Shown: positions 17,749-27,446 of the stretch, in pieces
How the letters are laid out: every line of letters begins with the position of its first letter
How positions within the stretch are numbered: the first letter of the stretch is position 1
Assembly (NCBI GenBank): GCA_964367685.1
Contig: CAYIYM010000001.1
Span: 169,474-233,473, forward strand
Direction: 5' to 3'
DNA length: 64,000 nucleotides
DNA from: CAUPWF01 sp964367685
GTDB taxonomy: Bacteria; Bacillota; Clostridia; Lachnospirales; Lachnospiraceae
Translations under genes and position numbers: made by a program
The notes under the pieces: generated by a model
What the model was told of the DNA's origin: nothing
The model's input: only the letters and a program-made list of their open reading frames with translations
Database searches by the model: none

Positions 17749-19152
17749 TTAATTCTTTGCTTCTTTAATTACTGGGATTGGAGTTGTATCCTTCTCATCA
17801 AGATTATTGATATACTTCTTAGTTTCAGCAACAATAACATTTGACAATAATAATACCGCTACTAAGTTAGGAATTGCCATAAGCGCATTTAATGTATCCG
17901 CCACTACCCAAACCAAATCAAGATCGATTACAGGTGCGATTGCTGCAACTGCAATATATATAATTCTGTAAGGAATGATTCCCTTTTTCTTTGCAAAATA
18001 TTCCACGCAACGCTCACCATAGTATGCCCATCCTAATACTGTTGAATAAGCAAAGGCAATAATACCAACTGTTAGTACGATTGGTCCAACAATTGGAATT
18101 GCACTAAAAGCAAGTGTTGTTAATACTCCACCATTATCAATTGATTGTACATCAATATTTGGATTTTTCATAATTGTTGTAACAAGAACTAATCCTGTCA
18201 TTGCACAAACAACAACTGTATCCCAGAATGTTCCTGTAGAAGCAACTAATGCTTGGCGAACTGGGTTTCTTGTTTGTGCCGCTGCCGATGCAATCGGTGC
18301 AGAACCAAGTCCAGATTCATTTGAGAATAATCCACGAGCAACTCCAAATCGAATTGCCATTGCAATACCATTACCTACTAAACCACCAGCTACAGCACCT
18401 TTTGTAAATGCCAATTGAAAGATAGCTCCAAGTGCTGGAATAATGTAATCATAGTTCATAACTAAAATAATTAAGCAGCAAAACACATAGAAGAAAGCCA
18501 TAAGTGGTACTAATTTCTCACACACTTTTGCGATTGACTTAATTCCACCAAAGATTACTACAGCAGTTAAGATTGCTACAATTACCCCTACAAGCCATGT
18601 TGGTATATTATAATTCTCATATGCAACAGTTGCTATTGCATTTACTTGTGTTGCACACCCTATACCAAATGAAGCTAAACCAGCAAAAACAGCAAAGGCC
18701 ATTCCTAACCACTTCATGTTAAGGCCATGCTCTAGAGCATACATTGCCCCCCCTTGCATACGCCCATCTTCAGTTTTTACTCTGTACTTAACTGCAATTA
18801 AAGACTCTCCATATTTTGTTGCAATTCCAAATACACCTGTTAACCAGCACCATAGTACAGCACCTGGTCCACCAAGTGCAATTGCAGTTCCTACCCCAAT
18901 AATATTTCCCGTTCCAATGGTAGCTGCGAGTGCAGTTGTTAATGCTCCAAACTGCGAAACCTCTCCTTCTGCGTCTGGATCTTTTGTTACAGATAGCTTA
19001 ATTCCTTTTGACAAAGTCTTACGTTGGATAAATCCTGTTCGAATGGTTAGAAAAATATGTGTTCCAAACAATAAGATTATTGTTGGCCATCCCCACACCC
19101 ATCCATTTGTAACATTAATTACCTCTTCGAGTGTTGCTAAAAAACCTTCCAT
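17749..19152 (-). CDS. AGCS-family sodium:alanine/glycine symporter
   Basis: This 467-residue membrane carrier should import alanine or glycine with sodium. It has about ten hydrophobic helices and family signatures GTGNIIGVGTAIALGGPGAV, GLFSNESGLGSAPIASAAA and TGVFGIATKYGESLIAVKY. The ATG at 19152 (MEGFLATLEEV) was chosen because AAGGGGA lies about 10 bases upstream; the upstream ATG at 19179 has only a weak site. It is a single-gene unit; I found no glycine riboswitch in the 175-base leader. Substrate is assigned from family only. Confidence 0.92.
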   Translation of the reverse strand: MEGFLATLEEVINVTNGWVWGWPTIILLFGTHIFLTIRTGFIQRKTLSKGIKLSVTKDPDAEGEVSQFGALTTALAATIGTGNIIGVGTAIALGGPGAVLWCWLTGVFGIATKYGESLIAVKYRVKTEDGRMQGGAMYALEHGLNMKWLGMAFAVFAGLASFGIGCATQVNAIATVAYENYNIPTWLVGVIVAILTAVVIFGGIKSIAKVCEKLVPLMAFFYVFCCLIILVMNYDYIIPALGAIFQLAFTKGAVAGGLVGNGIAMAIRFGVARGLFSNESGLGSAPIASAAAQTRNPVRQALVASTGTFWDTVVVCAMTGLVLVTTIMKNPNIDVQSIDNGGVLTTLAFSAIPIVGPIVLTVGIIAFAYSTVLGWAYYGERCVEYFAKKKGIIPYRIIYIAVAAIAPVIDLDLVWVVADTLNALMAIPNLVAVLLLSNVIVAETKKYINNLDEKDTTPIPVIKEAKN

Positions 19153-19353
19153 AGTACATAATCCCCTTTCACTAAGCATATTTAAATGCTTTCTTAATAT
19201 TATTAGGGTTAGTATAACAGAATGTGAAATAAAAGTATATATATTCTTACTTTTATCTTAATTTTACACTTTTTTACTACTTATTGTGCGGAAAAGTTGT
19301 TCAATTTGTCTATTGATTTTTCTTATTCTTTCTTTTTTCACATTTGTGAAAAA

Positions 19354-20775
19354 TTAATCATTATTTTCAATTCCATCAAAACAATAAGTGCATAATTTGC
19401 ACGATTCTATACCAATTGATTTAACCAAGTCATCTAATCTATGGAAGTTCAACGTTGTGAAATTTTGCTCAATCCTAATTGCCTCAACCATATTTTGATA
19501 GCGCACTGTGTCTGGATTGGTATATTCCTTCAGAATTTCTGGAGAACACTCTCCACCCTCTAATTTATAAATGATTCGGCGTGTAATTAGGTCGAGTTCT
19601 GATTTTGATCTAGAAAAATTCAAGAATTTGCATCCATATACTAGAGGCGGACATGCCGGTCTTACGTGCACTTCTTTTGCTCCACTTTGATATAAAAATT
19701 CTGTCGTTTCTCTAAGTTGCGTCCCTCTAACAATAGAATCATCTATCAATAGCAGGCTCTTACCTTTGATTAATGCATGAACTGGTATTAGTTTCATGCG
19801 GGCAATTAAATTTCTTTGACTTTGATTTGTAGGCATAAATGACCTTGGCCATGTCGGTGTATATTTTATAAATGGTCTCGCAAATGGAATTCCCGATTCA
19901 TTCGCATAGCCTATCGCATGGGCAATTCCCGAGTCCGGAACTCCCGCTACAACGTCAATATCAATATTGCCTATATCTTGCTTTGCAAGGATTTTCCCAC
20001 ATTCGTATCTCATTTTTTCTACGTTTACTCCCTCATAAGAAGAGGTAGGGTATCCAAAATAAGTCCACAAAAATGAACACATCTTCATTTTATCACGGGC
20101 TGGACTTAGGGACACAACCTCATCGGCTGTAATATACACGATTTCACAAGGCCCTAATTCCCTTTCATCTACAAATCCAAGATTGATATATGCAAAATTC
20201 TCAAATGAAACACAATAAGCTCCTTCTTTTTTACCAAGCACCAAGGGCGTTCTTCCATATTTATCTCTGGCCGCATAAAGTCCTTCCGAAGTCATCAACA
20301 ATAAAGTCATGGAACCCTCTACTATTTCTTGTACATACTGTATTCCTTCTAAAATTGAATCTTTCTTACAAATAAGAGATGCAATCAACTCTGTTGCATT
20401 AATCATTCCACCACTCATTTCTAAAAAATGAGTACGCCCGTCATTGTATATTGATTCCATTATTCGATCAATATTATTAATCTTTCCAACCGTTGTAATT
20501 GCAAAACTACCCAAATGAGATTGTACTAATAGTGGTTGTGGTTCATAGTCTGAAATACAACCAATTCCAATCTTACCACGAAGATCTTCTACATCATTTT
20601 CAAATTTTGTCCTAAAAGGAGTATTTTCAATATTGTGGATTGCTCTTACGAATCCATTCTTACCATATGAAGCCATTCCAGCTCGTCTCGTTCCTAGATG
20701 GGAGTGATAATCAACTCCATAAAACAATTCCAAAGCACAGTTACTCTTAGATGCTACACCAAAAAAACCACCCAT
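19354..20775 (-). CDS. PurF-like phosphoribosyltransferase without the glutaminase nucleophile
   Basis: The 473-residue protein follows the layout of glutamine PRPP amidotransferase (PurF): an N-terminal Ntn-hydrolase-like half and a C-terminal phosphoribosyltransferase half. The latter is well kept: GVPDSGIAHAIGYA, and the PRPP loop LLLIDDSIVRGTQ. Candidate Fe-S cysteines of the Bacillus-type enzyme also seem present (MKMCSFLWTYF, YGCKFLN, CKLCTYC). In the glutaminase half the protein starts MGGFFG rather than MCGI, so the catalytic Cys1 is a glycine. The oxyanion Asn-Gly region reads VGKINN and HLGTRRAGM replaces the usual HRGQD(A/S)AG. It therefore cannot use glutamine in the known way. 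It is a single gene with GGGAG before its ATG; its reaction is unknown. Confidence 0.85.
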   Translation of the reverse strand: MGGFFGVASKSNCALELFYGVDYHSHLGTRRAGMASYGKNGFVRAIHNIENTPFRTKFENDVEDLRGKIGIGCISDYEPQPLLVQSHLGSFAITTVGKINNIDRIMESIYNDGRTHFLEMSGGMINATELIASLICKKDSILEGIQYVQEIVEGSMTLLLMTSEGLYAARDKYGRTPLVLGKKEGAYCVSFENFAYINLGFVDERELGPCEIVYITADEVVSLSPARDKMKMCSFLWTYFGYPTSSYEGVNVEKMRYECGKILAKQDIGNIDIDVVAGVPDSGIAHAIGYANESGIPFARPFIKYTPTWPRSFMPTNQSQRNLIARMKLIPVHALIKGKSLLLIDDSIVRGTQLRETTEFLYQSGAKEVHVRPACPPLVYGCKFLNFSRSKSELDLITRRIIYKLEGGECSPEILKEYTNPDTVRYQNMVEAIRIEQNFTTLNFHRLDDLVKSIGIESCKLCTYCFDGIENND

Positions 20776-20922
20776 ATTATCTCCCTTCTATTCCTCAGCA
20801 TTTATTAATAATATATATATTTCCATAGATTAGTTTAGCACAACTTATAAATGATATGTGATTTCTTTTACGTTTTACCTATTAATTTTACTAACCAATA
20901 TTGCAACTTCTCCTAATATATT

Positions 20923-21963
20923 CTATTTTGACAAAGATGGATTAATTAGCATTGCATCCCCGAACGAAAAGAAGCGATAGCCCTCTTTCACAGCCTCATT
21001 ATAAGAATTAAGAACAGCCTCTTTTCCTGCCAAAGCAGAAACCAACATGATTAACGTTGATTCTGGAAGATGAAAATTAGTGATAAGACCATCTAATAAT
21101 TTAAATTGATATCCAGGGTAAATAAAAATTTCTGTCCACCCACTACATGGAGTAATAGTTCCATCTTCATTCGCTGCTGATTCTATGGTTCTACAGCTAG
21201 TAGTTCCTACACAAATCACCCTTCCACCTCTCGATTTTGCATGAGTAATTTTACGAGCCGCCTCTTCCTCTACTTGATAAAATTCTGAATGCATATGATG
21301 CTCTAACACATTGTCTACTTTTACTGGTCGAAAAGTACCAAGCCCTACATGTAACGTAACTTTTGCAATTTCAACGCCTTTTTCCTCTATTTCACGCAAC
21401 AACTTTGGCGTAAAGTGTAAGCCTGCTGTAGGTGCTGCTGCCGATCCACTGTTCTTAGCATATACTGTTTGATAACGTGTTTTATCTTCTAATTGATGTG
21501 TAATATATGGTGGTAATGGCATTTGCCCCAATTGATCTAATATTTCCTCGAAAATCCCTTCATACTCAAAACGAATCAAGCGATTTCCTTCATCTACTAC
21601 GTCAATTACCTCGCCGATTAATAATCCACTCCCAAAAACAAGTCGCATTCCAACACGTGCTTTTTTGCCTGGTTTCACTAGTGCTTCCCATACATCGTTT
21701 GCCTGACGTTTTAATAAAAGCACTTCTACTTTTGCACCTGTATGCTCTCGCTCACCAATTAATCGAGCTGGAATCACCTTTGTATCATTAACTACTAAAC
21801 AATCACCTTCTTGCAAATACTCCACTATATTCTTGAATTGCTTATGTGTGATTTCTCCGCTTTCTTTTTCCAAAACTAGCAATCTGGAACTAGATCTATC
21901 TTCTAATGGATCTTGAGCAATTAATTCTTCTGGTAACTCAAAATTAAAATCTGATGTCTTCAT
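20923..21963 (-). CDS. queA: S-adenosylmethionine:tRNA ribosyltransferase-isomerase QueA
   Basis: QueA transfers the ribosyl part of SAM to preQ1 in tRNA, making epoxyqueuosine. The 346-residue protein starts MKTSDFNFELPEELIAQDP and contains the conserved DRSSSRLLVL, FNDTKV-like VVNDTKVIPARL, TAGLHFT, HVGLGTFRPV and TNFHLPESTLIMLVSAL motifs. Length is normal. It starts inside the end of the RDD gene (20-base overlap) with AAGGAT upstream, so it is the last gene of a sppA-RDD-queA unit. No tgt or other queuosine genes are in the window. Confidence 0.97.
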   Translation of the reverse strand: MKTSDFNFELPEELIAQDPLEDRSSSRLLVLEKESGEITHKQFKNIVEYLQEGDCLVVNDTKVIPARLIGEREHTGAKVEVLLLKRQANDVWEALVKPGKKARVGMRLVFGSGLLIGEVIDVVDEGNRLIRFEYEGIFEEILDQLGQMPLPPYITHQLEDKTRYQTVYAKNSGSAAAPTAGLHFTPKLLREIEEKGVEIAKVTLHVGLGTFRPVKVDNVLEHHMHSEFYQVEEEAARKITHAKSRGGRVICVGTTSCRTIESAANEDGTITPCSGWTEIFIYPGYQFKLLDGLITNFHLPESTLIMLVSALAGKEAVLNSYNEAVKEGYRFFSFGDAMLINPSLSK

Positions 21964-22546
21964 TTGTTTTATCCTTTTCTATCTCCACTACTTCATTTTG
22001 TGTATGTAATGGCTGTACTCCATTCATCATTTGTCTTGGTTGGTTTCTGTGAAAATTATTCTGGTATGTAACTTTCACTTTCTTTTCGTAAACTACTGCT
22101 GTATCTGCAAGCATATCATGAAAACCTCGTTTCGATTTATCTACTAAAATAACAAGATAACCTACACACAATACAACGGCACTTAAGTAACGACCAATTG
22201 TTTCTCGATATACAACTTGTAATAAGCGTAACTCTCTATTGCTTGTACTAATAACAACAATATTCATCGCGCGTTTCCCAAGAGTCGCACCCGTTTTATA
22301 AGTTAGTAGTATAAAATATGTTACTCCTGCCAAATATAAAGCAATATCTACTACATTAAATTGAAACAATACCGAACGATTCAAGATATTTGTTGGATTG
22401 AATAAGTTCATAAAACCTACTGGAATCACAACAATCAATGACGTCATACCTAGAATAATAAGATCAATTAGATACGCTCCCACCCTAGGAAAAAAGCCTG
22501 CGTCTATTATTTTGAAGTTATCTGCACTATTGTAATGGTTCTGCAT
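21944..22546 (-). CDS. RDD-family membrane protein
   Basis: About 200 residues with the RDD motif set: AGFFPRVGAYLIDLIILG (conserved Arg and Asp in the first helix), GATLGKRAMNIVVI and DKSKRGFHDMLADTAVVY. Three or four membrane helices are expected. RDD proteins are small transporters or membrane partners of uncertain role. The start is uncertain: ATG at 22546 (MQNHYNS) has GGGGTG only 12 bases upstream, and a GTG at 22564 is possible. It overlaps sppA upstream and queA downstream. Confidence 0.85.
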   Translation of the reverse strand: MQNHYNSADNFKIIDAGFFPRVGAYLIDLIILGMTSLIVVIPVGFMNLFNPTNILNRSVLFQFNVVDIALYLAGVTYFILLTYKTGATLGKRAMNIVVISTSNRELRLLQVVYRETIGRYLSAVVLCVGYLVILVDKSKRGFHDMLADTAVVYEKKVKVTYQNNFHRNQPRQMMNGVQPLHTQNEVVEIEKDKTNEDIRF

Positions 22547-23522
22547 AATACATTGGCACCCCACTTCCTAATTCTTCCGTTAGATTTACGAGAATCTCTG
22601 CCTCTGATTTAGGAACAATATCTTCGATACCGCCTAATACATTTCCAAACATTGACATCGTTGTTGTTGGCTGATAGAACTCTGTAACCCCGATTTCATT
22701 TGCAAAGGCAGCCAACATGTCTTCATGTGAACTAATTTCATCTACTAATCCATTTTCCTTAGCTTGCATACCAGAATAAATTCTTCCATCTGCAAGGACT
22801 TTTACATCTTCTACTGACATATTCCGCCCTGTAGCTACAATCTCTACAAACCTTTGATAAGATTCATCTACAATACTCTGATAAATTGCAATTTGTTCAT
22901 CTGTCATTTGACTAGAATCTTTATTTTTTCCACTTGTAATACTAATTTGTTCAATTCCCAATTTCTCATATAATCCCGTCATATTCAATCCTGAAATAAT
23001 CACTCCAATAGATCCTGTTGTTGTGTTTGGATTTGCAAATATTTTATCTGCGGATGCCGTTACCATATACCCTCCTGACGCCGCATAGTGAGACATATAT
23101 GACCACACTTGGCGGCCAGTTACTTCTTGATATTCTACAATTTTATTATAAAGTTCCTCTGACTCATACACCGTTCCTCCTGGAGAATCAATATAGAGCA
23201 TTAACCCCTTGTTATATGTATCACTTATCATAATATCAATGTATTCCATCATGCTATCATGTTTATAAGTCTGTACATCTATTTCAAATAAACTTGTCTC
23301 TGTTGCTTCTTGTTGAATTGTTCCAATCACAGGTACAACCCCAATATAATCTACACTTGGTGGTGTTATCGACATCCCTCCAGCATTAAATAATTCCGCC
23401 ATTTCCATTTCTGCTTTTGCATTTTGTACTGAAGCCACACTTCCTGTCAATACATTGCTTGCTCCAATAGCAATAAAAAGAAGCGCTGCTACTACCATTC
23501 CCACTATCTGTTTTGTTTCCAT
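22527..23522 (-). CDS. sppA: Signal peptide peptidase SppA (S49)
   Basis: SppA is a membrane-bound serine protease that degrades cleaved signal peptides and other membrane fragments. The 331-residue protein has one N-terminal membrane helix (residues 6-28) and a single S49 domain. The catalytic serine lies in MSHYAASGGYMV and the general-base lysine probably in ITSGKNKDSS, as in the short Bacillus-type enzyme. GAGGGA precedes the ATG. The next gene overlaps its 3' end. Confidence 0.93.
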   Translation of the reverse strand: METKQIVGMVVAALLFIAIGASNVLTGSVASVQNAKAEMEMAELFNAGGMSITPPSVDYIGVVPVIGTIQQEATETSLFEIDVQTYKHDSMMEYIDIMISDTYNKGLMLYIDSPGGTVYESEELYNKIVEYQEVTGRQVWSYMSHYAASGGYMVTASADKIFANPNTTTGSIGVIISGLNMTGLYEKLGIEQISITSGKNKDSSQMTDEQIAIYQSIVDESYQRFVEIVATGRNMSVEDVKVLADGRIYSGMQAKENGLVDEISSHEDMLAAFANEIGVTEFYQPTTTMSMFGNVLGGIEDIVPKSEAEILVNLTEELGSGVPMYYAEPLQ

Positions 23523-23557
23523 TTAAGTTCCCTCTCAATTCATTTTATATATGGTGG

Positions 23558-23583
23558 AAGGACAAGAGCTTCCCCTTGTCCTT
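23558..23583 (-). terminator. Hairpin between pheT and sppA, possible weak terminator
   Basis: AAGGACAAG / CTTGTCCTT is a perfect 9-bp stem with an 8-base loop, 14 bases past the pheT stop. No uridine run follows (CCACCAT), so it may stabilise the pheST transcript or only partly stop transcription before sppA. Confidence 0.4.
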
Positions 23584-23596
23584 TTATCCATTGATT

Positions 23597-26014
23597 TTAC
23601 TGACGTAATTCAATTCCCAATTCACCTAATGCCTTCAAGATTCGATTCATTGCAGGTGCAATATCCGCCTCTTCCAAGGTCTTATCTTTCGCTCTAAAAA
23701 CAATAGAGTATGCCACAGATTTGCATCCTTCTTTAATCTGGGCCCCCTCATAAATATCAAATAACGTACAGCTCTCCATATAAGCTCCGCCCTTGTTTTG
23801 AATGATGTCTTCTACTGCGCCAACCAAGATTTCTTTTGGCATTACCATACTCAAATCACGTGTTACTGCAGGATAATTTGCAATTCCCTCATATAATCTG
23901 TCAAATGACGCAAATGCTTCTACTACAGGCATATCAATTACTGCAACATAGATTTTTTCATTAATACCATAGTTGTCTGTCACCTCTGGATGAATTTCTC
24001 CAAGATATCCAACTACCATCTCTTTATAGATGATTTCTGCCTTACGACCTGGATGCAAGAAAGGTTTATCAGTAATTGGATTGTACGAAATCCTTTCATT
24101 CATTCCAACTTTTTCTAGCAATGCTTCTACAGCACCTTTCATTGTAAAGAAATCACCTTCTCCATACATTCCCATTGTTAATTGCATACGTTCTTCTGGC
24201 AACTCTGTAACCGGAAGTTGCTTTGGTAAGTATATATTTCCCATCTCATACAATCTTACATTCTTATTTCGTCTATTTAAGTTCGTCGCCAATGATGTTA
24301 ACATCCCATTGAGAGGAGTTGTTCTCATAATACTATAATCTTCTCCGAGAGGATTAATAATTGTAACTACATCACGTAACTTAGAGTCTCCAGGAATTAA
24401 TAATTTATCAAATACTTTTGGACTCTCAAAAGAGTAGGTCATTCCTTGACTAAATCCACAACACTCTACTACATTTCTAGATATTTGTTCAATTTGTAAT
24501 TTGAAAGAAATCTTTCCTGTAGTAGCCATTCCTGAAGGAAGAGTCGTTGGAATATTGTCGTATCCATAAAATCTAGCTACTTCTTCTGCTAAATCTGCCA
24601 TTCTAAATAAATCATGTCTAAATGTAGGTGTTACTATTTCATTTGTTGAAACTTCGTATTCTAATCCAACTTTTTCAAAATACCCAATCATATCTTCAAT
24701 ACTGATTTCTGTTCCAAGTAAATCATTGATTTTTTCTGGTTCGAATGGAATTCTTACAGGCTCTTTCACTTTGCCGTATGCATCTACCATACCACCTACA
24801 ACTTCTCCTGCGCCCATTTCTTCGATTAATTGACACGCTCTATTAATCGCTTCTTCTGCATTATTTGGATCTAATCCTTTTTCAAATTTCCCAGACGCAT
24901 CTGTTCTTAGTCCAACTTTTTTACTTGATAATCGAATATTCGTTCCATCAAAGCAAGCTGATTCAAATAATAAAGTTTCTACAGAGTCTGTAATCATTGT
25001 ATTCTCGCCACCCATGATTCCTGCAATCGCAATTGACTTCTCTCCATCACAAATCATAAGTACCTCTTCATCTAGCTTACGTTCTTGCCCGTCTAGAGTT
25101 GTAAATACCTCATCTTTCTCTGCCACTTTTACAATTATTTCATTTCCTGCAATTGTAGATAAATCAAATGCATGCATCGGTTGACCATACTCTTCCATTA
25201 CATAGTTTGTAATGTCTACTAAGTTATTAATCGGACGAATCCCCACCGATCTTAAACGTTTTTGCATCCATTCTGGGGATGGACCAACTTTTACATTCTT
25301 CACTACTCTTGCACAATAACGTGGGCAAAGCTCTGTGTCTTCTACACGTACCTTAATAAAGTCATTTACATCTTCCTCATTTCCAGTTTCTTTTACAACT
25401 GGCGGAAGAAATTCTTTTCTAAATGTGGCCGCCGCTTCTCTTGCTAGTCCGATTACCCCAAAGCAATCCACGCGATTTGATGTTACTTCATACTCAACAA
25501 TAATATCATCAAGGCCCATTGCTTTAATTGCGCTTTCTCCAACAATTGCCTCATCTTCAAAAATATAAACACCATCTTCTGGCGCATTAGCAAACATTTC
25601 CTTCGTTGTTCCTAACTCTTCAACAGAGCACATCATTCCATGACTTTCAACTCCACGAAGTTTCCCACTTTTGATTTTCATTCCACCTTTGATTGTACTA
25701 CCGTCACGACTTCCAGCAACACGGCCGCCATCTAATACAACTGGGATTTTTGCTCCTTCATATACATTTGAAGCACCTGTAACAATTTGAACTGTTTCAG
25801 TTCCAATGTTTACTTGACAAATTACTAATTTATCCGCATCTGGATGACTTTCCATTTTATCAATTCGTCCAATGACAATCTTTTCTAAATCTTCATCCAT
25901 TCTTTCATAACCTTCTACGTTAGTTCCTGACAAAGTCATTCCATCTACGTATTCTTTTATATCCATGTCCAAATCTGGAACATAAGCTTTTAACCATGAT
26001 AATGATGTATTCAT
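23597..26014 (-). CDS. pheT: Phenylalanyl-tRNA synthetase beta subunit
   Basis: The 805-residue beta chain of the alpha2-beta2 enzyme has an N-terminal tRNA-binding EMAP-like domain (about 40-155, with HPDADKLVICQVNIG), the B3/4 editing domain and B5 domain in the middle (FEKGLDPN, TPTFRHDLFRMADLAEEVAR), and a C-terminal ferredoxin-like anticodon-binding domain ending FRAKDKTLEEADI. Length is normal. AGGAGG precedes the ATG and the gene is 47 bases after pheS in a T-box-controlled operon. Confidence 0.98.
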   Translation of the reverse strand: MNTSLSWLKAYVPDLDMDIKEYVDGMTLSGTNVEGYERMDEDLEKIVIGRIDKMESHPDADKLVICQVNIGTETVQIVTGASNVYEGAKIPVVLDGGRVAGSRDGSTIKGGMKIKSGKLRGVESHGMMCSVEELGTTKEMFANAPEDGVYIFEDEAIVGESAIKAMGLDDIIVEYEVTSNRVDCFGVIGLAREAAATFRKEFLPPVVKETGNEEDVNDFIKVRVEDTELCPRYCARVVKNVKVGPSPEWMQKRLRSVGIRPINNLVDITNYVMEEYGQPMHAFDLSTIAGNEIIVKVAEKDEVFTTLDGQERKLDEEVLMICDGEKSIAIAGIMGGENTMITDSVETLLFESACFDGTNIRLSSKKVGLRTDASGKFEKGLDPNNAEEAINRACQLIEEMGAGEVVGGMVDAYGKVKEPVRIPFEPEKINDLLGTEISIEDMIGYFEKVGLEYEVSTNEIVTPTFRHDLFRMADLAEEVARFYGYDNIPTTLPSGMATTGKISFKLQIEQISRNVVECCGFSQGMTYSFESPKVFDKLLIPGDSKLRDVVTIINPLGEDYSIMRTTPLNGMLTSLATNLNRRNKNVRLYEMGNIYLPKQLPVTELPEERMQLTMGMYGEGDFFTMKGAVEALLEKVGMNERISYNPITDKPFLHPGRKAEIIYKEMVVGYLGEIHPEVTDNYGINEKIYVAVIDMPVVEAFASFDRLYEGIANYPAVTRDLSMVMPKEILVGAVEDIIQNKGGAYMESCTLFDIYEGAQIKEGCKSVAYSIVFRAKDKTLEEADIAPAMNRILKALGELGIELRQ

Positions 26015-26061
26015 TCTATTCCTCCTAAATTTCGTATGTTATCGTTCTTTATATTGTGTTA

Positions 26062-27081
26062 TTAGAATTGTTTTAAGAAACGGATATCATTCTCATATAG
26101 TAGACGCATATCATCAATTTCATATTTCAACAATGCAATTCTCTCTAATCCCATACCAAAAGCAAATCCCGAATATTCTTCTGGGTCAATCCCACACATT
26201 TCCAATACGTGAGGATGAACCATTCCACAACCAAGTATCTCAATCCAGCCTGATCCCTTACAGAATCTACAGCCTGATCCCTCACATTTAAAACAAGTTA
26301 CATCTACCTCTGCACTTGGTTCTGTAAATGGAAAATGATGCGGTCTGAATTTTGTTTTTGTATTTTCGCCAAATAACTCTTTAACAAAGACTCCTAACGT
26401 ACCCTTCAAGTCAGAAAAAGATACTTTTTTATCAATAACAAGACCCTCAATCTGATGGAAAGATGGTGAATGTGTTGCATCTACTTCATCTGATCTAAAT
26501 ACACGACCTGGAGACAAAATACAAATCGGTAAGTTCCCCTGCTCCATAATACGCGCTTGTACTGGTGATGTTTGTGTTCGTAGCACAATATCTTTCGTAA
26601 TATAGAATGTATCTTGCTCGTCTTTGGCAGGATGGTTTTCTGGAATATTTAATTTCGCAAAGTTGTATTCGTCATACTCTACTTCAGGACCTTCTACTAC
26701 TTCATAGCCCATTCCTACAAAGATACGTTCTACTTCTTCTAGTGCAATAGTGTTTGGATGGCGATGTCCAATATTCATCTTCTTTGAAGGCAATGTAACA
26801 TCGATAACCTCTTCTTTTAGTTTAGCCTCACGAAGAACGCGTTCCATTGCAGCTTTCTTTCCTTCAAGTGCTCCTTCAATTTCTTCTCTCGTTTCATTTA
26901 CCATTTGACCAACTATAGGTCTATCTTCTGGAGATACATCCTTCATACTTTTTAGTACAGCTGTAAGTTCTCCTTTTTTTCCTAAGTATTTGACTCTTAC
27001 TTCATTCAACTCTTCCGGCGTAGCGCATGCGTGAATTTGCGCTAATGCATCATCTTTAATCACTTGTAATTTTTCTTTCAT
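26062..27081 (-). CDS. pheS: Phenylalanyl-tRNA synthetase alpha subunit
   Basis: This is the catalytic alpha subunit that charges tRNA-Phe. The 339-residue protein has an N-terminal coiled coil and class II motifs, including GHRHPNTIALEEVERIFVGMG, SPSFHQIEGL and the motif 3 region GFAFGMGLERIALLKYEIDD. The start was moved to the ATG at 27081 (MKEKLQVI), with AAAGGAA 6 bases upstream; the seven extra residues of the longer frame are not expected. It is the first gene after a T-box leader. Confidence 0.97.
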   Translation of the reverse strand: MKEKLQVIKDDALAQIHACATPEELNEVRVKYLGKKGELTAVLKSMKDVSPEDRPIVGQMVNETREEIEGALEGKKAAMERVLREAKLKEEVIDVTLPSKKMNIGHRHPNTIALEEVERIFVGMGYEVVEGPEVEYDEYNFAKLNIPENHPAKDEQDTFYITKDIVLRTQTSPVQARIMEQGNLPICILSPGRVFRSDEVDATHSPSFHQIEGLVIDKKVSFSDLKGTLGVFVKELFGENTKTKFRPHHFPFTEPSAEVDVTCFKCEGSGCRFCKGSGWIEILGCGMVHPHVLEMCGIDPEEYSGFAFGMGLERIALLKYEIDDMRLLYENDIRFLKQF

Positions 27082-27124
27082 AATATGTTCCTTTCTCAAC
27101 AATCTATGTATTTACGGGACGAAA

Positions 27125-27397
27125 AAACATAAAAAATCCTCGTCCCCAAAAAGGGACGAGGTTCAATCGCGGTACCACCCTAATTCCTATTATATAATAA
27201 TAGGCTCTCAACTGCGTAACGTGCAGATACGTCATTTCCTACTAAAATTCATATTACTAAATCTTTCAAAAATGAAGCTCCTGTGGGAAATTCGAATAAA
27301 ATCTGAACCTAAGGAATCTCACAGCTATAAATCCCTCTCTCTGATGGAAGACATTACTCTACTATACACAATCATTGCTTTTCCTATATTTAAATCA
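27125..27397 (-). promoter_or_regulatory. T-box riboswitch leader of pheST
   Basis: The minus-strand leader contains the canonical T-box sequence AGGGTGGTACCGCG (27168-27181). It is followed by a strong terminator, CCTCGTCCC / GGGACGAGG and TTTTTT (27130-27161). Upstream are Stem I features (AGAGAGGGA, GCTGTGAGA, GGAGC). It senses uncharged tRNA-Phe: binding favours the antiterminator and turns on pheST. The specifier is probably a Phe codon in the segment 27287-27296 (TTC at 27294-27296 or TTT at 27288-27290); I could not fold it well enough to choose. Confidence 0.95.
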
Positions 27398-27403
27398 TAT
27401 AAT

Positions 27404-27431
27404 ATTCTATCACATTAAGCTAAAATGTCAA
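27404..27431 (-). promoter_or_regulatory. Promoter of the T-box-pheST operon
   Basis: TTGACA, a 16-base spacer and TAGAAT on the minus strand, ending just before the T-box leader and starting 16 bases after the hflC stop. Confidence 0.7.
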
Positions 27432-27446
27432 GATTTTTAGGTAAAT

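Noticed and set aside
19153..19353. Possible glycine or other riboswitch before the AGCS symporter
   Set aside because: The AT-rich leader lacks the glycine aptamer core or any other known aptamer pattern.
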